Origin: Streptomyces fodineus
Lineage (GTDB): Bacteria > Actinomycetota > Actinomycetes > Streptomycetales > Streptomycetaceae
DNA length: 64,000 nt
Assembly: GCF_001735805.1 (NCBI RefSeq)
Contig: NZ_CP017248.1
Span: forward strand, 4,650,001 to 4,714,000
Reading direction: 5' to 3'
Under the pieces are notes generated by a model that had not been told where the DNA came from, did not search any database, and saw only the letters and a list, made by a program, of their open reading frames with translations. Positions 42,223-49,833 of this stretch are shown in pieces; the stretch's first letter is position 1, and each line of letters begins with the position of its first letter. Made by a program: the position numbers and the translations under genes.

Positions 42223-42979
42223 GTCGGTACCTCCGTGGGTCTCACTGGCCGTGTGCCCCTTGAGGCAAAGGGTGAAGCCACCCTAGCGGGCCGCGTTGGT
42301 AACAGGCGGCCGAGGTCCCCACGGGCCCGACGCGGAGGGCTTCCAGATCGGCTCCCACCTGGATGATCGCCTCGATGCCTTCGTGGCGGCGGCGCGTATT
42401 GCCAGGGACGGTCTGCTTCGCGTGAGGGGATCGGAACGATGACAGTGGCAGCTCAGCCGGGGACGTGCAGCCCCGGGTGGCGTCCCGCCGAGTGGTGTAG
42501 GAATCAGGGCCACCTCGCTCCGGCGACCGCTTCTTCAGCAAGCACCGTCGAGATCCCTCGAGTGCTGTCGATGCCGTTCCCGGCCGCCGGAGCGGCCTCT
42601 GCTCGGGCGTCGGCCCTGTCGGTGCTTGTGACCTGCGGAGTCATGAACCCACATCGCTACACCACCTCGGGGGACGCGACCCAGCCCCGTCGGCTGGGCC
42701 GTCTCTGGGCCGCCCGACGCCGCTCGGTGGCGACCACTGGCGCCTACTCATGGCAGTCGTAGCGAGCGGCAGCCGCAGGTCACCCAAGTGGATCTGCGAC
42801 ACTGGTACAGCCATGCCTGAGCCCGGAGAACTGAGCTGACTCGCGCTGATCCACGCATCGGGTGAGTGTCTAACTGCGTGACAACGCCGACGAACAACGG
42901 CGGACGAGCGCGGACGTCTGCGGACCATCAGCGCCGGTAGACGGCAGGACCTCCCAAGGCAGCACGCCTACCGAAGTTG
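42223..42979. other. Island right-end stretch without a supported gene
   Basis: No gene family is recognisable. Several open frames of 75-107 codons overlap in different directions, which looks like decayed sequence. A minus-strand segment near 42300-42430 reads RRHEGIEAIIQVGADLEALRVGP and might be a coding remnant. Confidence 0.4.
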
Positions 42980-43021
42980 CTTCGGGGCGAAGAGGTCGTG
43001 GTTCAAATCCCGCCACCCCGA
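42980..43021 (+). other. Decayed tRNA-Pro 3' copy, right attachment site
   Basis: CTTCGGGGCGAAGAGGTCGT and the following T arm and acceptor strand reproduce the 3' half of the tRNA-Pro at 17932-18005. It lacks four bases in the anticodon loop and one G in the T stem. It marks the right end of the island (attR-like). The copy cannot be a functional tRNA because the 5' half is absent. Confidence 0.85.
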
Positions 43022-43035
43022 CGCTGTAGTGCCAG

Positions 43036-43072
43036 GTCAGGGCCTGATCCAGTGAGTGGATCAGGCCCTGAC
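43036..43072 (+). terminator. Hairpin copy after the tRNA-Pro remnant
   Basis: GTCAGGGCCTGATCCA pairs with its 16-base complement across a 5-base loop. It is one base pair shorter than, but otherwise closely matches, the hairpin at 18021-18057. A following GGTTTCTGGAGGTCGTT also matches the left side, so both island junctions share over 100 bp. Confidence 0.75.
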
Positions 43073-43246
43073 GGGTTTCTGGAGGTCGTTCAGGGCGCCG
43101 TTGAGGGCGGAGGAGCGGGCGGCCTCGGCAGCTGGTGTCTGCTCGGGCGTCCCCCAGGGCGCATCCGGGTGCAGGGACTGGGCATGGTCCGCCGGGAATG
43201 CCCGTGAGGTGCAGGCCCGGCCAGTGATCGACGCACCGCTGACGGA

Positions 43247-43864
43247 TCAGCTCGGCTTCGGCCGCGTCGTGGTGGGCAGGCGGGCGATCGACTTCAGCGC
43301 GGCCGTCACCGTCCGGTTCAGCGACTGAGCATCGGCTCCGGCGCGCGAGCGCAGGTTCACACCGTAGGCGAGCAAGCCGAGCAGCTCGGCCGATGCCTCC
43401 GGATCGGTTCCCGCGGCGAGTTGGCCGTCGGCCTCGGCCGTGACGAGCGCCGCGCGCATCGCGTCCCGCAACTCCTGATGATGCTGGTCGAGGACGGCAC
43501 GGACCTCGGGCCCCTCATGCTCCGCGCCGGCATGCGCGTTGACGGCCATGCAGCCCCAGCGGGCGTACTCGCCCGAGCATCGCGCCTCGATCAGGCCGGC
43601 GAAGAAGTCGGCGATGGCGGGCAGCCCCCGCTCGTCCTGTGCGAGCCGGTGGAACGCCGGCCGGGCGCGGTGGTCGAGGTAGCGGCGCAGTGCGGCGAGG
43701 TAGAGCTCCTGCTTGCCACCGAAGGTCGCATAGAGGCTGGAGCGGTTGAGACCGGTCGCCGTCACGACGTCCTGAATGCCGGTCGAGGCCACGCCCTGCC
43801 GCCAGAACAGACGCTCCACCGTCTCCAGGGCCGCATCCGGGTCGAAGTGCTTGATGTCCGCCAT
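43247..43864 (-). CDS. TetR/AcrR-family repressor
   Basis: A 205-residue regulator. The N-terminal HTH spans about residues 9-55 (DPDAALETVERLFWRQGVASTGIQDVVTATGLNRSSLYATFGGKQELYLAAL). The C-terminal ligand domain includes a TetR_C-like region (PAFHRLAQDERGLPAIADFFAGLI). The gene is divergent from a peroxiredoxin-like gene, and two matching inverted repeats lie in the shared 153-bp control region. It likely represses both itself and the peroxiredoxin gene. Confidence 0.9.
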   Translation of the reverse strand: MADIKHFDPDAALETVERLFWRQGVASTGIQDVVTATGLNRSSLYATFGGKQELYLAALRRYLDHRARPAFHRLAQDERGLPAIADFFAGLIEARCSGEYARWGCMAVNAHAGAEHEGPEVRAVLDQHHQELRDAMRAALVTAEADGQLAAGTDPEASAELLGLLAYGVNLRSRAGADAQSLNRTVTAALKSIARLPTTTRPKPS

Positions 43865-43876
43865 GGTTCACCCGCC

Positions 43877-43900
43877 ATCTTGAAACGACGATTTCAAGAT
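43877..43900. promoter_or_regulatory. TetR operator 1 (perfect palindrome)
   Basis: ATCTTGAAA and TTTCAAGAT form a perfect 9-bp inverted repeat around CGACGA, 13 bp upstream of the TetR start codon. Position and symmetry suit autorepression. Confidence 0.75.
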
Positions 43901-43961
43901 ACCCCCGCCCACCCTCCAGCCATTCATGCCGGATCCCTTGGCGCGGGATCACGCCGACGCT

Positions 43962-43985
43962 ATCTTGAAACGGTCATTCCAAGTT
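43962..43985. promoter_or_regulatory. TetR operator 2 (imperfect palindrome)
   Basis: ATCTTGAAA, a 6-base spacer CGGTCA and TTCCAAGTT repeat operator 1 with three mismatches in the right arm. It lies 33 bp before the peroxiredoxin-like start. Confidence 0.7.
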
Positions 43986-44017
43986 AGTCGGAACGTCGAC
44001 CGGGAGGAACGGACACC

Positions 44018-44668
44018 ATGACCACACTCAACGCCGAGCTACGCGCCTTCTACGAAGCCCGCCAGCAGCAGATCCCCGCCGAGATACGGGAGATCATGCG
44101 CCGAGCCGGTCAGGAACTCGCCGACTCCGGGCAGGCCGACCGCGCCCTCGGCATCGGCGATCCCGCGCCCCGCTTCCGGCTGCCCTCGGCGACCGGTCGG
44201 ACGGTGGCCCTGGACGACCTGCTCGCAGTGGGTCCGGTCGTCCTGACCTTCTACCGCGGCGCCTGGTGCCCCTACTGCAACATCGCCCTGCACGCCCTTC
44301 AGCAGCACCACACCGACATCACCGCGCACGGCGCACGACTGGTCGCCGTCTCCCCGCAGATCCCCGACGAGTCCCTCACCCTCACCGAGAAGCACGGCCT
44401 GGCCTTCGACGTCCTGAGCGACATCGGCTCCGACACCGCCAAGCAGTACGGCCTCGCCTTCGACCTCCCCGACGACCTGGCCGACGTCTACGACAAGCTC
44501 GGCTTCGACCTCCGGCGCGTCAACGACGGCCACCGGCGCACCCTGCCGCTGCCCGCCACCTACGTCATCGACCGCGCCGGCACCATCCGATGGGCCTTCG
44601 TCAACCCCGACTACACCACCCGAGCCGAACCCGCCGACATCCTCGCGGCGCTCGGGACGCTGGGCTGA
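44018..44668 (+). CDS. Peroxiredoxin-like (AhpC/TSA) protein
   Basis: A 216-residue thioredoxin-fold protein. Residues 45-210 form the AhpC/TSA domain (GDPAPRFRLPSATGRTVALDDLL ... VVLTFYRGAWCPYCNIALHAL). The active centre is WCPYC, with two cysteines in C-x-x-C arrangement, typical of the peroxiredoxin-like family rather than a classical 2-Cys enzyme. The N-terminal 40 residues are a helical extension. It reduces peroxides or acts as a thiol oxidoreductase. Under probable TetR control, so inducible by a small molecule. Confidence 0.88.
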   Translation: MTTLNAELRAFYEARQQQIPAEIREIMRRAGQELADSGQADRALGIGDPAPRFRLPSATGRTVALDDLLAVGPVVLTFYRGAWCPYCNIALHALQQHHTDITAHGARLVAVSPQIPDESLTLTEKHGLAFDVLSDIGSDTAKQYGLAFDLPDDLADVYDKLGFDLRRVNDGHRRTLPLPATYVIDRAGTIRWAFVNPDYTTRAEPADILAALGTLG

Positions 44669-45176
44669 CGACCCATCACCGTGCCACGCCCGGCGGCGGA
44701 GACGGACGCTGCTTCCGGACCGCCCGAGGCGCGGCCGAGCGGCACAACACGGCAGCAGCAGGGGAAGCCGCTCACCTGCTGGTGCCCTGGCCGCAGGCCG
44801 AAGGCGGGGAGAGCACATCTTCGGGATCCCCGGTGAAGAGAACACCCGCCGGTCCAACGGCGGGCGACGGAGGAACCCCCGCTCGGGCACGACGAAGGCC
44901 CCCGGCCGACCCCCGTTATCTTCTTCGCGGTCCTGCAAGAGGACCGCTGGCCTCCGGGCCCGGCATGGCTGGTCCCCCCTGTCGAAAGCATGACCTGGGG
45001 GGTGGTGCCACCGGGCCCGAGAGGCGCCGTTGGAGACGCTGATGAGAGGTCCGACTACCGCCTGGCCCGGCGCAACGCCCGGCCGCTTGCGGGCGGCAGG
45101 TCTGCATAACGTGGATGCGCGCATACGACGCCAACGCCCTGGCCAGCACCGCACGAACCCCCCTCTGGAGGATGGG
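44669..45176. other. Non-coding stretch between peroxiredoxin and IS110 transposase
   Basis: There is no supported gene; overlapping Arg/Pro/Gly-rich frames are shadows. The right half holds the large hairpin at 44956-45018 and probably the left end and bridge-RNA region of the IS110 element. The exact IS boundary cannot be fixed without a comparison sequence. Confidence 0.5.
44956..45018 (+). ncRNA. Candidate IS110 bridge-RNA 5' hairpin
   Basis: A 63-base imperfect hairpin: outer stem GGGCCCGG/CCGGGCCC (8 bp), an internal loop with GGC/GCC, and inner stem CCCCCC/GGGGGG (6 bp), around a 17-base loop containing CGAAAGCATGACCT. It lies about 160 bp before the transposase start. In the IS110 group a structured bridge RNA is transcribed from this upstream end and guides target and donor recognition. 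That this hairpin belongs to one is inference. Confidence 0.4.
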
Positions 45177-46379
45177 TTGGACGACATCGACGACGTGGGC
45201 GTCTTCCTCGGCCTGGACGTCGGCAAGAGCGCCCATCACGGGCACGGGCTGACCCCGGCCGGCAAGAAGGTCTTCGACAAGCAGCTGCCCAACAGCGAGC
45301 CGAAGCTGCGGGCCGTCTTCGACAAGCTGGCCGCGAAGTTCGGCACCGTGCTGGTGATCGTGGACCAGCCCGCCTCCATCGGAGCACTCCCGCTCACGGT
45401 CGCCCGGGACGCCGGCTGCAAGGTCGCCTACCTGCCCGGCCTGTCCATGCGGCGGATCGCCGATCTCTACCCGGGCGAGGCAAAAACCGACGCGAAGGAC
45501 GCCGCGGTAATCGCGGACGCCGCACGGACCATGCCGCACACCCTGCGCTCGCTCCAGCTGACCGACGAGATCACCGCCGAGCTGACCGTGCTGGTGGGCT
45601 TCGACCAGGACCTGGCGGCCGAGGCGACCCGCACCTCCAACCGGATACGCGGCCTGCTCACCCAGTTCCACCCCAGCCTGGAACGCGTCCTCGGCCCGCG
45701 CCTGGACCACCCCGCCGTGACCTGGCTGCTGGAACGCTACGGATCCCCAGCCAGCCTGCGAAAGGCCGGTCGCCGCAAGCTCGTTGAGGTGATCCGGCCC
45801 AAGGCCCCGCGCATGGCCGCCCGGCTGATCGACGAGGTCTTCGACGCGCTCGACGAGCAGACCGTCGTGGTCCCGGGCACCGGCACCCTCGACCTCGTGA
45901 TCCCCTCCCTGGCCCGCTCGCTCGCGGCCGTCCACGAACAGCGACGAGCCCTGGAAGCACAGATCGGACAGCTGCTGGAGGCTCACCCTCTTTCCGCGGT
46001 CCTGACCTCGATTCCGGGGGTCGCGGTCAGGACCGCCGCCACCTTGCTGGTCACCGTCGGCGACGGCACCAGCTTCCCCACCGCCGCCCACCTGGCCTCC
46101 TACGCCGGCCTCGCCCCGACCACCAAGTCATCGGGAACCTCGATCCACGGCGAACACGCGCCCAGAGGCGGCAACCGGCAACTCAAGCGGGCGATGTTCC
46201 TGTCCGCGTTCGCCGCCCTGCACGATCCCGCCTCCCGCACCTACTACGACCGATGCCGGGCCCGCGGGAAGACCCACACCCAGGCCCTCCTCCGTCTGGC
46301 CCGCCAGCGGATCAACGTGCTGTTCGCCATGCTCCGCGACGGCACCTTCTACGAACCCAGAACCCCACGCCTCGCTTGA
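45177..46379 (+). CDS. IS110-family transposase
   Basis: A transposase of about 400 residues (TTG at 45177; GTG at 45195 is an alternative). The N-terminal RuvC-like DEDD domain shows GLDVGKSAHHG, VIVDQPAS and YPGEAKTDAKDAAVIADAART. The C-terminal Transposase_20 domain has LTSIPGVAVRTAATLLVTVGD and LASYAGLAPTTKSSGTSIHG, with the serine nucleophile in the KSSGTS region. Length and motifs are complete, so it may be active. IS110 elements usually lack inverted repeats. After the stop, CGAAAGACATAGAGG recalls CGAAAGCATGACCT in the upstream hairpin loop. Confidence 0.88.
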   Translation: MDDIDDVGVFLGLDVGKSAHHGHGLTPAGKKVFDKQLPNSEPKLRAVFDKLAAKFGTVLVIVDQPASIGALPLTVARDAGCKVAYLPGLSMRRIADLYPGEAKTDAKDAAVIADAARTMPHTLRSLQLTDEITAELTVLVGFDQDLAAEATRTSNRIRGLLTQFHPSLERVLGPRLDHPAVTWLLERYGSPASLRKAGRRKLVEVIRPKAPRMAARLIDEVFDALDEQTVVVPGTGTLDLVIPSLARSLAAVHEQRRALEAQIGQLLEAHPLSAVLTSIPGVAVRTAATLLVTVGDGTSFPTAAHLASYAGLAPTTKSSGTSIHGEHAPRGGNRQLKRAMFLSAFAALHDPASRTYYDRCRARGKTHTQALLRLARQRINVLFAMLRDGTFYEPRTPRLA

Positions 46380-46425
46380 CGAAAGACATAGAGGCACCCC
46401 CCCCGGGCGCCAGGGAGGCGGCCCG

Positions 46426-46821
46426 CTAGGAACGGTCGCCACCCCCGGAAGAGCGGTGACCGCGACCGGGCCCACCGACGGTTTCCTGGGTGCCGCCTCT
46501 TTGAGAGGACGCATGGTGGGTCAGTACCTTCATGATCTCCGAGGCCAGCGCATCTGCCAGAGCGGGCGCGAGAGATTCCGCCAGCGCGGTCGCCAGGGTC
46601 TGTGCAAGCAGGACCCTTTCCAGTTCAGAAGAACGGGAGGGCGGGTGGGACAGGGACGCCACGACCGCTTCCATCAGGGCCCCCGCCATTGGATCCTTTC
46701 CACGCCGGACACCGGCACCGGCATGCGGAATTCCGGCATCGCGCACAATTTCCTCGAAGATCTCGTCGATGAAGGCCTCCAAGGGATCCCGTTCCGATTG
46801 TCCGCCCGACTCAGCTGCCAT
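46426..46821 (-). CDS. Unknown helical protein downstream of the repeat gene
   Basis: A 131-residue protein opening MAAESGGQSERDPLEAFIDEIFEEIVRDAGIPHAG. A hydrophobic Ala/Leu-rich segment follows at about residues 68-98 (ERVLLAQTLATALAESLAPALADALASEIMKVLTHH), and the Ser/Gly/Arg-rich tail looks disordered. A GAGGAAC site precedes the ATG. It lies 92 bp after the repeat-protein gene on the same strand, and both share acidic/hydrophobic alternation, so they probably work together. I know no family for it. Confidence 0.6.
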   Translation of the reverse strand: MAAESGGQSERDPLEAFIDEIFEEIVRDAGIPHAGAGVRRGKDPMAGALMEAVVASLSHPPSRSSELERVLLAQTLATALAESLAPALADALASEIMKVLTHHASSQRGGTQETVGGPGRGHRSSGGGDRS

Positions 46822-46913
46822 TCTGGTTCCTCAAGTCTTCGATTGCCGTACGGGGCCTGCCCCCCGATGCCGACGACTGCAAGGCTCGGGGGGCAGGGGG
46901 TCGCCATTTCCTC

Positions 46914-47426
46914 TTAGCGGCGCATGAGCGCAGCGAGGAGAAGCGGGTTGTCGATCAGCGACTCGCCACGCTCCTCACGGCGACGACGCATGAGCGCCGC
47001 AAGCAGCAGCGGGTGCTCGATGATCGACTCCTCGCCACGCTCCTCACGACGGCGCGCGAGCGCGGCGAGGAGAAGCGGGTGCTCGATGATCGACTCCCCG
47101 CCACGCTCCTCACGGCGACGACGCATGAGCGCCGCAAGCAGCAGCGGGTGCTCGATGATCGACTCCTCGCCACGCTCCTTACGACGGCGCATGAGCGCGG
47201 CGAGGAGAAGCGGATGCCCGATGATCGACTCCTCGCCGCCCTCTTCGCGGCGCCGCGCGAGCGCGGCGAGGAGAAGCGGATGGTCGACGATCGGTTCCTC
47301 GCCGCGCTCCTCGCGACGGGACAGCATCGCTGCCAGCAGGAGCGGACCGAAGGCGGATTCCTCGCCGAACTCTTCCTGGCCTGCCTCGGCCTTTTCTCGA
47401 GTGGGAGTCTCCGTCGTTGCCGTCAT
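46914..47426 (-). CDS. Unknown protein with seven PLLLAAL repeats
   Basis: A 170-residue protein. After a charged N-terminus (residues 1-26), a 22-23-residue unit repeats seven times, each with PLLLAALMRRREERGEES followed by IIEH or a variant. The last copy stops after PLLLAALMRR. The units alternate a short hydrophobic helix with a strongly charged one, so an amphipathic solenoid or multivalent binding array is likely. There is no signal peptide. GAGGG precedes the ATG at suitable spacing. The unit is a multiple of three bases, so the antisense strand is open too, but that is a by-product. I do not recognise this family. Confidence 0.7.
   Translation of the reverse strand: MTATTETPTREKAEAGQEEFGEESAFGPLLLAAMLSRREERGEEPIVDHPLLLAALARRREEGGEESIIGHPLLLAALMRRRKERGEESIIEHPLLLAALMRRRREERGGESIIEHPLLLAALARRREERGEESIIEHPLLLAALMRRRREERGESLIDNPLLLAALMRR
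46917..47348. repeat. 66-69-bp tandem repeat within the repeat-protein gene
   Basis: Seven units, the last incomplete. Units centred near 46980, 47110 and 47170 are close to identical, the 5' units are more diverged. Variation of one codon (RRR versus RRRR) accounts for the 66/69-bp difference. Confidence 0.8.
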
Positions 47427-47628
47427 GGTTCCCTCTTTCTTTGACGCATGACTCAGCGGAGTACTCGACTGTCACCAGCGCGCACTCCGCCCTTCACCGC
47501 CATCGTCGAGGCATGCGACGCTGACCGCACTTCGATCATGCGCCACTGGGCCGCAGAAATTCCCGAGACTCACGCGAGTCGCGAGCGATGGCCACGGAAT
47601 GAGGAAAATGAGGGAACGCATCCGCCCA

Positions 47629-48060
47629 TCAGGTGTTCTCATCAGGGGCTCCTCGCCCGTCGAACCGCTTCATGCGCTCCAGAACCTGGTCTGTCTCCGG
47701 CTGCCGGAGTTCGTCCACGACGTGGCCGTCCGCGAGGAAGACCACCCGGTCCGCGTACGCGGCGGCGGCCGGGTCGTGAGTGACCATCACGATCGTCTGA
47801 CCCATCCCGCGGACCAAGTGCCCGAGCAGCGAGAGCACCTCCGCTCCGGATCGTGTGTCCAGGTTGCCCGTCGGCTCGTCCGCGAAGATGATCTCGGGCC
47901 GGCCTGCCAGAGCCCTGGCGCAGGCGACGCGCTGCTGCTGTCCCCCGGAGAGCTCCCCGGGCCGGTGGGACAGCCGTTCCTCCAGGCCGAGTGCGGTGAC
48001 GACCTGCTCCAGCCACCGCACATCCGGCCGCCGCCCCGCGATGCAGGTTGTCGCGGCCAG
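47629..48060 (-). pseudogene. ABC transporter ATPase remnant (LolD/MacB type)
   Basis: Only the C-terminal half of an ABC ATPase is left: WLEQVVTALGLEERLSHRPGELSGGQQQRVACARALAGRPEIIFADEPTGNLDTRSGAEVL and VMVTHDPAAAAYADRVVFLADG. The ABC signature, Walker B and H-loop are intact, but the Walker A and Q-loop part is missing and no permease gene follows. Upstream sequence in this frame is unrelated. The truncation is clear, so the gene is non-functional. Confidence 0.8.
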
Positions 48061-48220
48061 TAATACGCAGATTGATCCGCGTAACTTCCCACTTCTCTGC
48101 CTCGGCACGTGGGAAAAGGCTGGTGCTCCAGGTTGCGCAGAGGAACGTGGCCTTCGAACACCCCATCCCCTCGGCCCGCTCCCCCGCGCTCCTGCTCGTA
48201 CGTCCACGTAAGGTGAAACC

Positions 48221-48733
48221 GTGAAGCTCGCGCAGCCCGTCGCCGGCACGGTCAGGGCCCGTATCCGCTCCGCGGTACGGCCCTGCGTTCTGGTCGCCGT
48301 CCTGCTCGGGCTGTTTCTCATGCACGGCGGTCCGGCCGCGGCCGCCGGCGGCTGCCACGGGGGCATGCCGGACACCACCGCCATGCGATCGGGTTCGGGT
48401 TCGGCCCCGGCTTCGGGGCATGCCGTGATGGCCGCGCACCCCGCCGAGCGCTCCCTGGCCGCGCACTCCATGGCTGCGGCCCCCGCCGACCGCCCCCTGG
48501 CCGTGGGCGCCAAAGCCGTCCCTCGCGCGCACGACGCCATGCCGGGCGCTCTGTGCCTCGCCGTCACCCCCCGCTCCGAGATCCCGTCGGCCCCGGCCGC
48601 CGCGGCCGGCCTCGTGGTTCCGGTTGCCCTCGTGCTGCCGTGGGCCCGGCGGGCGTCCGGCGGTACCCGGCGCCGGGGGCCGCCGGGCGGTGGGCGGGAA
48701 CTGCTTCTCCAGGTGTGTATCGCGCGGACGTGA
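48221..48733 (+). CDS. DUF6153 family membrane/secreted protein
   Basis: A 170-residue protein. A signal-like hydrophobic segment (CVLVAVLLGLFLMHGGPAAAAGG) carries the LFLMHG motif that I associate with DUF6153. It is followed by a His/Met-containing Ala/Ser-rich region (CHGGMPDTTAM ... HAVMAAH), and a second hydrophobic stretch near residue 128. In Streptomyces such genes neighbour copper- or heavy-metal-linked lipoproteins. The next gene, 102 bp downstream, is a Met/His-rich lipoprotein, consistent with metal handling. Confidence 0.7.
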   Translation: MKLAQPVAGTVRARIRSAVRPCVLVAVLLGLFLMHGGPAAAAGGCHGGMPDTTAMRSGSGSAPASGHAVMAAHPAERSLAAHSMAAAPADRPLAVGAKAVPRAHDAMPGALCLAVTPRSEIPSAPAAAAGLVVPVALVLPWARRASGGTRRRGPPGGGRELLLQVCIART

Positions 48734-48835
48734 CGAGACCCCGGGGCTCGGCGCTCGGCTCGTTGCCGTCGTCCCGCTCAGGTCTCACCCGTTCGGCCGC
48801 GCCGTCTCACGGCGCCCACCTGGAAAGACACATCC

Positions 48836-49774
48836 ATGTCCAAGCTCTTCCGCACGCCCCGCCGCGCCCTCGCGGCGGCCGCCGCCACCGCGGCGCTCAC
48901 CCTGACCCTCGCCGCCTGCGGCTCAAGCTCCGGCGCCGGCTCCGGCAGTGACAACGGCCATGGCGGAGCCATGGCCGGCATGCACCACGGCTCCACGCCG
49001 TCCGCCCCGGCCTCCTCCGACGACATGGCGTCGATGCCCGGCATGGGATCGGCGTCCCCCGGCAACGGCCTGGCCGCCCAGAAGGACGGCTACCGGATGG
49101 CCTCCACCACCTCCGCGCTGCCCGCCGGCAAGGCGACCGGGTACCGCTTCACCATCACGGGCCCGGACGGAAAGCCGGTCACCGGCTTCGCCGTCGACCA
49201 GACCCAGCGGATGCACTTCTACGCCATCCGCTCCGACCTCACCGGCTTCCAGCACCTGCACCCCACCATGGCCCGCAGCGGCACCTGGACCGCGCCGCTG
49301 GCCGCGCTGCAGCCGGGCACCTGGCGGCTGTACGCCTCCTTCACCCCCGACAGCGGCTCCGGCAAAGGCCAGGGCTTCGTCCTCAGCCGCACCGTGAAGG
49401 TGTCCGGCATGGCGATGACCTCGCCCCTGCCCGAGGCGTCCGGCACGACCACCGTCGACGGGTACACCGTGACGGTCAAGGGCGACTTGATGGCTGGCAT
49501 GGCCCACCAGCTGACCGCCACCGTCACCAAGGACGGCAAGCCGGTCACCGACCTCCAGCCCTACCTCGACACCTACGCCCACCTGACCGCCTTCCACCAG
49601 GGCGATCTGGCCTTCGCCCACCTCCACCCGGAGACGAAGGCCGACGGCGAGCACGGCGGGCCGGAGCTGTCCTTCCACGCCGAGTTCGCCCGGTCGGGGA
49701 ACTGGCGGCTGTTCCTCCAGTTCAAGACCGGCGGCAGGCTGCACACCGCGGCCCTGACCCTGCACGTCAGCTGA
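48836..49774 (+). CDS. Met/His-rich lipoprotein, probable metal handling
   Basis: A 312-residue lipoprotein. The signal peptide ends in the lipobox LTLAACGSS. Residues 38-80 are Met/His/Gly-rich (GHGGAMAGMHHG, DDMASMPGMG). Two beta-rich domains follow, both with Met/His motifs: QTQRMHFYAIRSDLTGFQHLHPTM and LTAFHQGDLAFAHLHP. These are typical of extracytoplasmic copper-binding proteins. Paired with a DUF6153 gene. Copper binding is inferred from motifs, not known. Confidence 0.78.
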   Translation: MSKLFRTPRRALAAAAATAALTLTLAACGSSSGAGSGSDNGHGGAMAGMHHGSTPSAPASSDDMASMPGMGSASPGNGLAAQKDGYRMASTTSALPAGKATGYRFTITGPDGKPVTGFAVDQTQRMHFYAIRSDLTGFQHLHPTMARSGTWTAPLAALQPGTWRLYASFTPDSGSGKGQGFVLSRTVKVSGMAMTSPLPEASGTTTVDGYTVTVKGDLMAGMAHQLTATVTKDGKPVTDLQPYLDTYAHLTAFHQGDLAFAHLHPETKADGEHGGPELSFHAEFARSGNWRLFLQFKTGGRLHTAALTLHVS

Positions 49775-49833
49775 CCGAAGGGCGCCTTGGCCACAGCAGT
49801 GGTCAAGGCGCCCGTCAGCGGCGCGGGTGGCCG

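Noticed and set aside
42439..42762. 107-codon plus-strand ORF near the island right end
   Set aside because: No recognisable motif or ribosome binding site, and overlapping frames on both strands are equally long.
43073..43246. Minus-strand frame reading WGTPEQTPAAEAARSSALNG then NDLQKPVRA and stop just outside the island
   Set aside because: It may be the C-terminus of an old integrase or other gene, but it is too short to name and no upstream part exists.
46917..47348. Regularly repeated 66-69-bp units that could be taken for a CRISPR array
   Set aside because: Units are contiguous and in frame with no unique spacers; they encode protein repeats.
46924..47451. 175-codon plus-strand ORF over the repeat gene
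   Set aside because: It is the antisense of the repeats; unit length divisible by three keeps both strands open. The minus strand has the ribosome binding site and a sensible protein.
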